From CAVYOE01 sp963770155 (lineage in GTDB: Bacteria; Actinomycetota; Thermoleophilia; Solirubrobacterales; 70-9): a stretch of DNA of 64,000 bases. The DNA is taken from NCBI GenBank assembly GCA_963770155.1, contig CAVYOE010000001.1, positions 434,001 through 498,000 of the forward strand. The letters run 5' to 3'. The notes below the pieces were generated by a model. That model was not told the DNA's origin. It was given only the letters and a program-made list of their open reading frames with translations, and ran no database searches. A program made the position numbers and the translations under genes. The stretch's first letter is position 1; each line of letters starts with the position of its first letter. Positions 44,301-51,832 of this stretch are shown here, piece after piece.

Positions 44301-44404
44301 CCGGCGCCCGGGCAATCTTCGCCGAGCTCGCCGGGGAGGCCGAGGTGCGGACGCTCCAAGAACTTCACGATCGTCCTCACCAGCGCGAGGGCGTCGCGCG
44401 CTAA
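41303..44404 (+). CDS. carB: Carbamoyl-phosphate synthase large subunit
   Basis: 1033 residues; both ATP-grasp halves and the C-terminal regulatory (MGS-like) domain are present. N half: [69 protein letters not shown]. C half: [75 protein letters not shown]. MGS domain: [35 protein letters not shown]. Makes carbamoyl phosphate for pyrimidines and arginine. No frame break, unlike the large genes of the first 20 kb. Confidence 0.97.
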   Translation: [1033 protein letters not shown]

Positions 44405-44406
44405 AA

Positions 44407-45282
44407 ATGCGACGGCGGTGTGAAGTGATCGCCAACCGCGAGTCCGGGAGCTACCGGGTGTTCTCGGTTCGCGACGATTCCGGCTCCGGGCCGGCCGCGG
44501 GGCAGTTCTACATGCTCGCCGCGGAGTCCCGCTGGGAAGGGCCGACAGGGCGCCCCTACCTGGCCCGCGCCTTCTCGGTCGCGCAAGCCGAGGTGATCGA
44601 GGGCGGACACCGGCTGGAGTTCCTGGTCGAGCCGATCGGTCCGGGGACCGACCGCCTCGCCAAGCTGGAGGTGGGGGAAGGGATTTGGCTCACCGGGCCG
44701 CTCGGCCGCGGCTTCTCGCGGCCGGCCGAGCTGGTCCCCGGTGCCGCCGGAGCGATTCTGGTCGGCGGCGGCATCGGGGTGGCGCCGCTCGCGATCTGGC
44801 AGCGGCAGCTGCGCGCGGCCGGGTCTCCCACCCGGATCTTGCTCGGCTTTCGGGACCCTGAGCATCACGGCGGCACCGATCTCTTCGACTGCTCCGAGGT
44901 CCGGATCGCGACCGACGACGGCCACGCCGGTACCAAGGGCCGGGTTACCGACCTACTCGCTGTGCTGCTGGAGGGAGACCAGGCGGCGGCCGGTCCGGTC
45001 TATGCCTGCGGTCCGCCGCCGATGCTGGAAGCGGTGCGGATCATGTGCGGCGAAGCCGGCGTGCCGGCAGAGCTCGCGCTGGAGGCGCCGATGGCGTGCG
45101 GGTTCGGCGCCTGTATGGGTTGCGCGATCCCGCTCGCTTCCCACGTCGGCGAGGGTTACATGCGCCTTTGTCTCGACGGGCCGGTTGTGAACGCGGCCGA
45201 CATAGAGACTGCGCTGGTTCGCGGCAGCGGTCATGAATCTGCAACCGCCTCCCCCGCTTCGCGCCCGGGGGCAGCGGTCTAG
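44407..45282 (+). CDS. pyrK: Dihydroorotate dehydrogenase electron-transfer subunit
   Basis: 291 residues. FAD domain with PYLARAFSVAQAE, NAD domain with AILVGGGIGVAPLAIWQRQL and VYACGPPPMLEAVRI, and a 2Fe-2S cluster site ACGFGACMGCAIPLA plus a later Cys in YMRLCLDGPVV. Passes electrons from dihydroorotate (via PyrD) to NAD+. Starts 2 nt after carB; pyrD follows. Confidence 0.93.
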   Translation: MRRRCEVIANRESGSYRVFSVRDDSGSGPAAGQFYMLAAESRWEGPTGRPYLARAFSVAQAEVIEGGHRLEFLVEPIGPGTDRLAKLEVGEGIWLTGPLGRGFSRPAELVPGAAGAILVGGGIGVAPLAIWQRQLRAAGSPTRILLGFRDPEHHGGTDLFDCSEVRIATDDGHAGTKGRVTDLLAVLLEGDQAAAGPVYACGPPPMLEAVRIMCGEAGVPAELALEAPMACGFGACMGCAIPLASHVGEGYMRLCLDGPVVNAADIETALVRGSGHESATASPASRPGAAV

Positions 45283-45290
45283 CGCTCGTC

Positions 45291-46175
45291 ATGAGTGGCC
45301 CAGATCGGCCGGTCAAGTTGTGCGGGCTCGAGCTCGAGCACCCGGTGATCAATGGCTCGGGCACCTTCGATGCGATTGCCGCCCGGCGGTCCTTCGGCGA
45401 CCACCTCTTCTCACAGGAGGTGTTTCCGTTTGCCGCCTTTGTCTCGAAGACGATCACCCCAAAGCCCCGGGTGGGCAATCCGCCGCCGCGCCTTTGGGAG
45501 GAACCGCACGGGCTTGTCAACTCGATCGGGCTTCCGAACAAGGGCCTCGACGGCTTCCTCGCCGAGGACTTGCCGAAGCTCGCCGAGCTTCCGGTGCCGT
45601 TGATCGTTTCGGTCATGGGGACCAGCGCCGAGGAGTTCAGCCGCCTCGTCGAGGGGGTCGGGAGCAGGGTGGAGGTATCCGCGATCGAGCTCAATGTCTC
45701 CTGTCCCAACGTCAAGTCGGGGTTGATAGTTGGCGAGTCCCCACAGGAGACAACCGCTCTCTTGGGGACCCTGCGACCGCTCAGCGACCTTCCCCTGATC
45801 GTCAAGTTGACGCCCAACGTCGACGACCCTGCCCCGGTTGCCGCTGCCGCGGAGGAGGCAGGGGCCGACGCGATCTCGCTGATCAACACGATCTCCTCGG
45901 CCCCGGCCGACCCGGCCAACGGCGAGCCCTGGCTCGGAGCCGGAAGCGGCGGGCTCTCCGGGCCGGCCGTAAAAACCCTTGCTTTGCAGCAGGTTTCTCA
46001 AGTCGCGAACCAGGTCGCCCTGCCGGTGATCGGGATGGGCGGCATCAGCTCCGGCCCAGATGCGCTCGAGTTCCTCAATGCCGGGGCTCAAGTGGTCGCT
46101 GTTGGGACCGAAAGCTTCCGCGATCCGATGGCGGGCCGAAGAATCGCAGCGGAGATTTGTTCGCAAAACCCGTAG
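45291..46175 (+). CDS. pyrD: Dihydroorotate dehydrogenase catalytic subunit, class 1B
   Basis: 294 residues. FMN protein: PVINGSGTFDAIAARRSFGD, FVSKTITPKPRVGNPPPR, NSIGLPNKGLDGFL, the catalytic Cys in ELNVSCPNVKSG, KLTPNVDD and GMGGISSGPDALEFLNAGAQVVAVGT. Cysteine as base and the adjacent pyrK identify class 1B. Last pyrimidine gene here; pyrF, often next in actinobacteria, is missing from this place. Confidence 0.95.
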   Translation: MSGPDRPVKLCGLELEHPVINGSGTFDAIAARRSFGDHLFSQEVFPFAAFVSKTITPKPRVGNPPPRLWEEPHGLVNSIGLPNKGLDGFLAEDLPKLAELPVPLIVSVMGTSAEEFSRLVEGVGSRVEVSAIELNVSCPNVKSGLIVGESPQETTALLGTLRPLSDLPLIVKLTPNVDDPAPVAAAAEEAGADAISLINTISSAPADPANGEPWLGAGSGGLSGPAVKTLALQQVSQVANQVALPVIGMGGISSGPDALEFLNAGAQVVAVGTESFRDPMAGRRIAAEICSQNP

Positions 46176-46203
46176 TTCACTTTTCCGACTTGCGGGGCGT
46201 GCA

Positions 46204-46209
46204 TATAAT
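46204..46209 (+). promoter_or_regulatory. -10 element TATAAT before mihF
   Basis: A perfect TATAAT 11 nt before ATG 46221, in the gap between pyrD and the integration host factor gene. It implies a very short leader. Confidence 0.7.
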
Positions 46210-46220
46210 CGGCGACCTCG

Positions 46221-46556
46221 ATGCCGGCGCCCGTCAAGACCTCTGCCACCACCGCCCCCGAGAGGTCCCTTGATCAGAGGATGGAGGCCCTGAAGAGGGC
46301 CAACGACATCCGGACCAGGCGGGCCCAGCTGAAGAAGGACTTGAAGGCGGGCAAGGTCAACATCCAGACCCTGCTGCTCGACCCTCCCACTTATGTTGAG
46401 ACCGCCAAGGTCTTCGACATGCTGCTGGCGGTCCCCAAGTACGGCCGCGTCAAGACCAACCGGATCCTGAACCAGTGCCGGATCTCCCCGAGCAAGACGA
46501 TCGGCGGACTCTCCCAGCGGCAGCGCAAAGAGCTCGTCTCGCAGCTCCAGCGATAA
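46221..46556 (+). CDS. mihF: Actinobacterial integration host factor (mIHF)
   Basis: 111 residues. The mIHF core is ALKRANDIRTRRAQLKKDLKAGKVNIQTLL, followed by a helix-two-turn-helix VFDMLLAVPKYGRVKTNRILNQCRISPSKTIGGLSQRQRKELVSQL. It binds DNA non-specifically, shapes the nucleoid and supports phage integration in mycobacteria; it is restricted to actinobacteria. The location before gmk-rpoZ-coaBC is the classical one. Confidence 0.95.
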   Translation: MPAPVKTSATTAPERSLDQRMEALKRANDIRTRRAQLKKDLKAGKVNIQTLLLDPPTYVETAKVFDMLLAVPKYGRVKTNRILNQCRISPSKTIGGLSQRQRKELVSQLQR

Positions 46557-46592
46557 CCGGCCGCGTCCGTAGGCCCACTTAGCCTGCCCGAC

Positions 46593-47156
46593 GTGGCGGC
46601 CAAGGTCTTTGTCATCACGGGGCCCTCAGGGGTAGGCAAGGGCACCTTGATCGCAGAGCTGCTCGAGCGCATTCCGGAACTCGAGCTGTCGATCTCCGCA
46701 ACGACACGGTCGCCGCGGGAGGGCGAAGCCGAAGGGCGCGACTACCACTTCCTTTCGCCGGACGAGTTCGAGCGGCGGGCAAGCGGCGGTGAGTTCCTCG
46801 AGCACGCCACCTACAGCGGCAACCGCTACGGCACCTTGCGATCGGAGGTGAACGACCGGTTGGAGGACGGCAACTCCGTCGTCCTCGAGATCGAGGTGCA
46901 GGGGGCCCGCCAGATTCGCGAGGCAATGCCCGAGGCGGTTCAGGTGTTCATCGAGCCGCCGAGCCCCGGGACGCTGCGCGAGCGGCTGACCGGTCGCGGT
47001 ACCGACAGTGACGAGGCGATCGAGTCACGACTGAAGACCGCGGAGGAGGAGCTGTCCGCAAGCGAAGAGTTCGCCTACAAGATCGTGAACGACGACGTGC
47101 AGAAAGCCGCCGCGCAACTCGAGGACCTCGTCCGAGGGCAGCTCGCTCTAGACTGA
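46593..47156 (+). CDS. gmk: Guanylate kinase
   Basis: 187 residues from GTG 46593 (TAGCCT about 7 nt before). P-loop VITGPSGVGKGTLIAELL; GMP site SISATTRSPREGEAEGRDYHFLSPDEFE; GEFLEHATYSGNRYGTL; VVLEIEVQGARQIREAMP; lid with LRERLTGRGTDSDEAIESRL. Phosphorylates GMP to GDP. Co-transcribed with rpoZ. Confidence 0.96.
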   Translation: MAAKVFVITGPSGVGKGTLIAELLERIPELELSISATTRSPREGEAEGRDYHFLSPDEFERRASGGEFLEHATYSGNRYGTLRSEVNDRLEDGNSVVLEIEVQGARQIREAMPEAVQVFIEPPSPGTLRERLTGRGTDSDEAIESRLKTAEEELSASEEFAYKIVNDDVQKAAAQLEDLVRGQLALD

Positions 47157-47162
47157 GCTCTA

Positions 47163-47393
47163 ATGATCAAGCCACGCGTCGACAAGCTCCTGGACCACAT
47201 CGATTCGCATTACGCCGCAGTGCTGGTGGCCGCCAAGCGCGCCCGCCAGATCAACGCGTACTACCACTCGCTGAGCGAGGGCGCTTACGGCGAGCACACG
47301 CCGCCGATGGTCGAAACCGCCACGGGCAACTATCTGACGATTGCCCTGGAAGAGACCGCCGCCGGCAAGATCAAGTACGAGTACAAGTCCTAG
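47163..47393 (+). CDS. rpoZ: RNA polymerase omega subunit
   Basis: 76 residues: PRVDKLLDHIDSHYAAVLVAAKRARQINAYYHSL, ending VETATGNYLTIALEETAAGKIKYEY, as in actinobacterial omega. Assembles and stabilises RNA polymerase. 6 nt after gmk; TAGACT 8 nt before ATG could be a leaderless promoter inside the operon. Confidence 0.94.
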   Translation: MIKPRVDKLLDHIDSHYAAVLVAAKRARQINAYYHSLSEGAYGEHTPPMVETATGNYLTIALEETAAGKIKYEYKS

Positions 47394-47403
47394 GAGGCCA
47401 GCG

Positions 47404-48654
47404 GTGAGCCGGATCCTGCTCGGGGTCAGCGGCGGAATCGCCGCCTACAAGGCGCTCGAGCTGGCGCGCCTGGCAACCAAGGCTGGGCACGCGGTCCGGG
47501 TGCTGATGACTCCCGCCGCCGAGAAGTTCGTCGGCGCGGCTTCGTTCGAGGGCATCGTCGGAGCGCCGGTTCTCACCGGCGAGTTCGACCGCGATCCCGC
47601 CCGCGGGGCTTTCCCCGGCGACCCGACCCCCGAGCACGACCCGATCGGCCACCTCGAGCTGGCCGCGAACGCCGACGTTTACCTGGTCGTTCCGGCCTCG
47701 GCCAATACGGTGGCCAAGCTCGCCGCCGGGATCGCCGACTCGATGGTGACCACCTCCTTTCTGGCCTGCACCGCTCCCCGTCTGGTCGCCCCGGCGATGA
47801 ATGACCGCATGTACCGCGACGCCGCGACACAGGAGAACCTGGCGAAGCTGCGCGACCGCGGCGTGATCGTGATCGACCCCGAGGAGGGAGCTCTCGCCTC
47901 TCGCGGCGAGCATGGAGTCGGCCGGTTGCCGGAACCGGAGCGGCTCCTGCGGGAGATCGAGTCGGCCTTGCCGGCGCAGGCCGGTCCGTGGGACGGACTG
48001 CGGGTCCTTGTCAGTGCCGGCGGCACTCGCGAGCCGATCGATCCGGTCCGGTTCATCGGGAACCGCTCCAGCGGCCGCATGGGCTTGGCGTTGGCGGAGG
48101 CAGCCGCGGCGCGCGGAGCCGAGGTGACGCTGGTGGCCGCGAACGTGTCGCTGCCTTCACCTCCACCGGTCCGGCGGATCGATGTCGGCACCGCCGCCGA
48201 GCTCGCTGATGCCCTGGGAGAGACCTTTCCCGATTCACACGTCCTGCTGATGGCGGCGGCGCCGGCCGACTTTCGTCCGACCGATCCCGCCGCGGGCAAG
48301 ATTGCCCGGGAGGGGAGCGGGGGACTCGATCTTCGGCTCGAGGAGACCGAGGACATCTTGGGAAACCTCGCGACACACCGGTCCACCGGCCAGACCCTTG
48401 TCGGCTTTGCCGCCGAGTACGGTGGCGATGCGGTCGCGCGAGCCCGCGAGAAGCTGGATCGCAAGCGGGTCGACGCGATCGTGCTCAACGACGTGTCCCG
48501 TCCGGAAATCGGTTTCGACGCGGAGCGAAACGAAGTCACGATCGTCGAGCCCGACGGGGAGCGCCGGATCGAGATCGATTCGAAGCAGGCGGTTGCCGAG
48601 GCGATCCTGGATCGGGTCGAGGCGCTGCGCGGAGCAGAGCAGGCGCGCCACTGA
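47404..48654 (+). CDS. coaBC: Bifunctional phosphopantothenoylcysteine decarboxylase/synthetase
   Basis: 416 residues from GTG 47404 with TAGGAGG 7-8 nt upstream, overlapping the rpoZ stop. CoaC domain: ILLGVSGGIAAYKALELAR, DVYLVVPASANTVAKLAAGIADSM, PAMNDRMY. CoaB domain: VLVSAGGTREPIDPVRFIGNRSSGRMGLALAEAAAARGAEVTLVAANV, MAAAPADFRP, DAIVLNDVSRPEIGF. Two steps of coenzyme A synthesis. Confidence 0.96.
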   Translation: MSRILLGVSGGIAAYKALELARLATKAGHAVRVLMTPAAEKFVGAASFEGIVGAPVLTGEFDRDPARGAFPGDPTPEHDPIGHLELAANADVYLVVPASANTVAKLAAGIADSMVTTSFLACTAPRLVAPAMNDRMYRDAATQENLAKLRDRGVIVIDPEEGALASRGEHGVGRLPEPERLLREIESALPAQAGPWDGLRVLVSAGGTREPIDPVRFIGNRSSGRMGLALAEAAAARGAEVTLVAANVSLPSPPPVRRIDVGTAAELADALGETFPDSHVLLMAAAPADFRPTDPAAGKIAREGSGGLDLRLEETEDILGNLATHRSTGQTLVGFAAEYGGDAVARAREKLDRKRVDAIVLNDVSRPEIGFDAERNEVTIVEPDGERRIEIDSKQAVAEAILDRVEALRGAEQARH

Positions 48655-48696
48655 GCACGCTTGCCCCGGCTTGCGCTCACTTTTTACAATTGGTGA

Positions 48697-49053
48697 GTGA
48701 GCGATTCCACCTACACCCTGTACAGAAGGGGGATGGAGCTGCTCGAGGACGGCGACTACGAGCAGGCAACCGTTCCGCTGGCCGAGGCCGCCAAGCGCGA
48801 GCCGGAGAAATCCTCCGTCAGAGAGGCACTCGGACGCGCCTACTTCCGCTCTCGCCACTTCGCTGAGGCAGCTGCCGAGTTCGAAGCCGTGGTCGAGTCC
48901 CACCCGGTCAACGATTACGCGCACTTCTGTCTGGGCCGGGCTCTCTCGAAGACCGGCGAGACCGAGCGGGCGCGCCACCACCTGGCGCTGGCCTCGAACC
49001 TGCGGCCCGACCGCGGCGACTATCGCCATTACCGCGAGCAGCTCGCCGGCTGA
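48697..49053 (+). CDS. TPR-repeat protein
   Basis: 118 residues from GTG 48697, six nt after TACAAT. Three tetratricopeptide-like helical pairs: TLYRRGMELLEDGDYEQATVPLAEAAKREPEKSSV, REALGRAYFRSRHFAEAAAEFEAVVESHPVND, and HFCLGRALSKTGETERARHHLALASNLRPDRGD. A protein-protein interaction scaffold; partners unknown. Lies between coaBC and dtd. Confidence 0.85.
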   Translation: MSDSTYTLYRRGMELLEDGDYEQATVPLAEAAKREPEKSSVREALGRAYFRSRHFAEAAAEFEAVVESHPVNDYAHFCLGRALSKTGETERARHHLALASNLRPDRGDYRHYREQLAG

Positions 49054-49074
49054 GCGGAGCTGGAAGGCGGCCGC

Positions 49075-49491
49075 TTGAGGGCGCTGGTCCAGCGGGTGAG
49101 CCAGGCGGCGGTTGACGTCGATGGCGACCGCGTTGCACAGATCGGAGCGGGATTGCTGGTTCTGCTCGGTGTCTCGCGTGAAGACACCGAAGCCGAAGCC
49201 GACCGGCTCGCCGACAAGGTCGCGAAGCTGCGCGTCTTCGACGACGCCGACGGAAACATGAACGAGCCGCTCGGCGACCGCGAGGTTCTCTGCGTCAGCC
49301 AGTTCACCCTCTACGGCGATGCGCGCAAGGGCAACCGCCCCAGCTACACCGATGCCGCACCCGCCGAGGAAGCCGAACCTCTCTACAACCGCTTCTGCGA
49401 GAAGCTCGGAGCGAAGAAGGGGGTCTTCGGGGCCTGCATGGGGGTGGCGCTGGTCAACGACGGCCCGGTGACGCTCCTGCTCGAGGCCTGA
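49075..49491 (+). CDS. dtd: D-aminoacyl-tRNA deacylase
   Basis: 138 residues from TTG 49075 (GGAAGG upstream). MRALVQRVSQAAVDVDGD, then GLLVLLGVSREDTEAEADRLADKVAKLRVFDDADGNMN, the SQFTLYGDARKGNRPSYTDAA motif and the GPVT motif (VNDGPVTLLLEA) are conserved. Removes D-amino acids (and glycine) from tRNA. Confidence 0.96.
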   Translation: MRALVQRVSQAAVDVDGDRVAQIGAGLLVLLGVSREDTEAEADRLADKVAKLRVFDDADGNMNEPLGDREVLCVSQFTLYGDARKGNRPSYTDAAPAEEAEPLYNRFCEKLGAKKGVFGACMGVALVNDGPVTLLLEA

Positions 49492-49519
49492 TTCACGGCC
49501 ACGGCTAAGGGCGCGAAGC

Positions 49520-49586
49520 TATACTCGAATCAAGCTTTTTCGCAAACCAATCGTGCGCGAAAGGTGGGCATTGCCCACCTTTTTTT
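49520..49586 (+). promoter_or_regulatory. Promoter and leader attenuator of rimP-nusA-infB
   Basis: TATACT (49520-49525) is a good -10. About 35 nt into the transcript AAGGTGGGC (49561-49569) and GCCCACCTT (49573-49581) form a 9-bp stem with an ATT loop followed by seven T (49580-49586): an intrinsic terminator placed before rimP, 22 nt from its ATG. An alternative 6-bp stem TTTCGC/GCGAAA lies just upstream. This arrangement suggests attenuation, perhaps autogenous by NusA. Confidence 0.75.
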
Positions 49587-49607
49587 GGGCACAGAACCGG
49601 AATCCAG

Positions 49608-50051
49608 ATGGCTGAGAGAGAGGTACAACAGCTTCAGCATGAGATCGAGGAGCGGCTGGCGACCGTCGAGCCAGAGGTAGAGCTGATCGCGCTCGAGCGC
49701 GCCGGCAACGAGCGGCTGCGACTGTTCATCGATCATCCCGGGGGCGTCGACCTCGCTCTCTGCGAGCGGGTAACCGGGCACCTCCGCGACCTGCTCACCG
49801 AGTGGTCACTCGAGGTCTCCTCCCCGGGGCCGGAACGGCCGCTGACCAAGCCCGACCATTTCCGCCGTTTCCTCGGCCGCAAGGTCCGGGTGAAGACGAG
49901 CGAGGAGATCGCGGGTCGCCGCAGCTTCACCGGCAAGCTCAGCGAAGCTGATGACGATCACCTCAGTGTCGAGATCCCGGAAGGCCCCGTAACGATTCCG
50001 ATGTCCAGCGTCCGCCGATCGAACCTGATCGGTGAGGAGGTGGGAGCATGA
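49608..50051 (+). CDS. rimP: Ribosome maturation factor RimP
   Basis: 147 residues. VEPEVELIALERAGNERLRLFIDHPGGVDLALCERVTGHLRDLL, then WSLEVSSPGPERPLTKPDHFRRFLGRKVRVKT and a C-terminal SH3-like domain. Needed for 30S subunit maturation. First gene of the translation operon; overlaps nusA by 4 nt. Confidence 0.95.
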   Translation: MAEREVQQLQHEIEERLATVEPEVELIALERAGNERLRLFIDHPGGVDLALCERVTGHLRDLLTEWSLEVSSPGPERPLTKPDHFRRFLGRKVRVKTSEEIAGRRSFTGKLSEADDDHLSVEIPEGPVTIPMSSVRRSNLIGEEVGA

Positions 50052-51826
50052 CCCAGGAGATCGTCGACGCCGTCAAGGCGCTCGAGCAGGAGAAGGGAAT
50101 CTCGGGTGACGCGCTCATGGATGCGCTCTCCGACGCACTCCTATCTGCCTACAAGAAGACCCCCGGCGCGGCCAAGTACGCCAAGGTCGATCTCGATCAC
50201 AGCAGCGCCGATTTCCGTGTCTACGAGCTGATGCTTCCCGACGGACTCGAGGAGAAGCTCCTCGACGAGCAGTTCGCTGACGAGCTCGACGCGGCCGAGG
50301 CCGCCGAGGCCGCGGGCGAGCCGATCGACAGCAACCTGCAGCCGCGCAGCCTGGTCGACCCCGAGACGGGGGAGCGCCGCGAGCCCGAGGAGCCGGAGCT
50401 GGAACCGGAGCGGCTCGAGCCCTACATGGACCAGATCAAGTCCCGCGACGTCACTCCCGATGACTTCGGGCGGATCGCTGCCCAGACCGCAAAGCAGGTG
50501 ATCCTCCAGCGGATCCGCGAAGCCGAGCGCGGGATGATGTACGAGGAGTACAAGGACCGGGTCGGCGAGCTGGTAACCGGGATCATCCAGCAGTCAGACA
50601 ACCGCTACACGCTGGTCCAGCTGCGCGAACGGATCGAGGCGCTGCTGCCCCGCTCCGAGCAGGTCTACAACGAGCGCTACGACCACGGCACCCGGATCAA
50701 GGCGGTGATCACCGATGTCTCGGCCGAGACCAAGGGCCCGAGCATCGTCGTTTCCCGTCGCGACCCGGAGCTGATCCGGAAGCTGTTTGCCCTCGAGGTC
50801 CCGGAGATCGCCGACAAGCTGGTCGAGATCGTCGGCGTCGCGCGCGAGCCGGGCTGGCGCTCGAAGATCGCTGTCGTCTCACATGCCGACGGCGTCGACC
50901 CGGTCGGCGCTTGTGTCGGCCCCCGGGGCTCCCGGGTGAGGATGGTCGTTTCCGAGCTTCGCGGCGAGAAGATCGACATCATCCCCCACAACGACGAGCC
51001 CGCTCGCTTCGTCGCCAAGGCGCTTTCACCGGCGCGGGTCCGCGAGGTCCTGGTCGCCGACGAGGAGAAGCAGGCGACCGTGATCGTCCCCGACGACCAG
51101 CTCTCCCTGGCGATCGGCCGCGATGGCCAGAACGCCCGACTCGCCGCCCGGCTCACCGGGTGGAAGGTCGACATCAAGTCGGAGACCGAGTTCGCCGAGG
51201 TCGAGGGCGAGATGGAGTACGAGGGGGAGGAGGGCGCCGACGGCCGCTGCACCGCGATCCTGACCACGGGCCGCCGCTGTCCCAACGCCGGGCTTCAGGG
51301 CTCCGCCTACTGCGGCTTGCCCCAGCACCAGTCACTTGCCCGCTTCTCAACCAGCCACGTCGCCGTTCTCGCTCCGGTGAGCGAGGAAGAAATTGCCGTG
51401 CTCTCCGACCCCGACGCCGATGAATCGAAGGTGAAGGAGATCGTCGAGCGGGCCGAGTCCGAGTTCGACGAGGCGGCGGCGAAGGCGGAGGCCGAGGCAG
51501 CCGCCGCCGAGGAGGCAGAGGCGACCGAGGCGGAGGCCGCCGAGGATGCCGAGGCGGTCACCGAAGATGCCACGGAGGGCGCGGTGGCGGAGGCGGCGGA
51601 AGCCGAGGTTTCCGACACCGAGGCGGAGGGCGCGACCGAGGAAGAAGAGTCTGCCGCCGAAGAGGACGAGGAGGAGGAAGAAGAGCCCGCCGCCAAGGAG
51701 GAAGAAGAGCCCGCCGCCGAGGAGGAAGAAGAGCCCGCCGCCGAGGAAGCGCAGCCCGAGGAGCAGCCGGTGGCCGAGGCCGCCGACGCCGAGGGAGCGG
51801 CGGCAGACAAGGGAACGGAGGCCTAA
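50048..51826 (+). CDS. nusA: Transcription factor NusA with appended zinc-finger-like motif and acidic tail
   Basis: 592 residues, longer than usual. N-terminal domain (AVKALEQEKGISGDALMDALSDALLSAYKKTPGAAKYAKVDLD) with an acidic insertion at about 75-125; S1 domain (GELVTGIIQQSDNRYTLVQL); KH1 (VGARGSRVRMV-type: CVGPRGSRVRMVVSELRGEKIDIIPH) and KH2 (QLSLAIGRDGQNARLAARLTGW). Then an unusual segment GRCTAILTTGRRCPNAGLQGSAYCGLPQHQS with a C-x9-C-x10-C-x4-H pattern, like small zinc-binding motifs attached to unrelated proteins, and about 170 residues of Glu/Ala-rich tail. NusA controls pausing, termination and antitermination. The usual ylxR gene between nusA and infB is absent. Confidence 0.94.
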   Translation: MTQEIVDAVKALEQEKGISGDALMDALSDALLSAYKKTPGAAKYAKVDLDHSSADFRVYELMLPDGLEEKLLDEQFADELDAAEAAEAAGEPIDSNLQPRSLVDPETGERREPEEPELEPERLEPYMDQIKSRDVTPDDFGRIAAQTAKQVILQRIREAERGMMYEEYKDRVGELVTGIIQQSDNRYTLVQLRERIEALLPRSEQVYNERYDHGTRIKAVITDVSAETKGPSIVVSRRDPELIRKLFALEVPEIADKLVEIVGVAREPGWRSKIAVVSHADGVDPVGACVGPRGSRVRMVVSELRGEKIDIIPHNDEPARFVAKALSPARVREVLVADEEKQATVIVPDDQLSLAIGRDGQNARLAARLTGWKVDIKSETEFAEVEGEMEYEGEEGADGRCTAILTTGRRCPNAGLQGSAYCGLPQHQSLARFSTSHVAVLAPVSEEEIAVLSDPDADESKVKEIVERAESEFDEAAAKAEAEAAAAEEAEATEAEAAEDAEAVTEDATEGAVAEAAEAEVSDTEAEGATEEEESAAEEDEEEEEEPAAKEEEEPAAEEEEEPAAEEAQPEEQPVAEAADAEGAAADKGTEA

Positions 51827-51832
51827 CGACCG

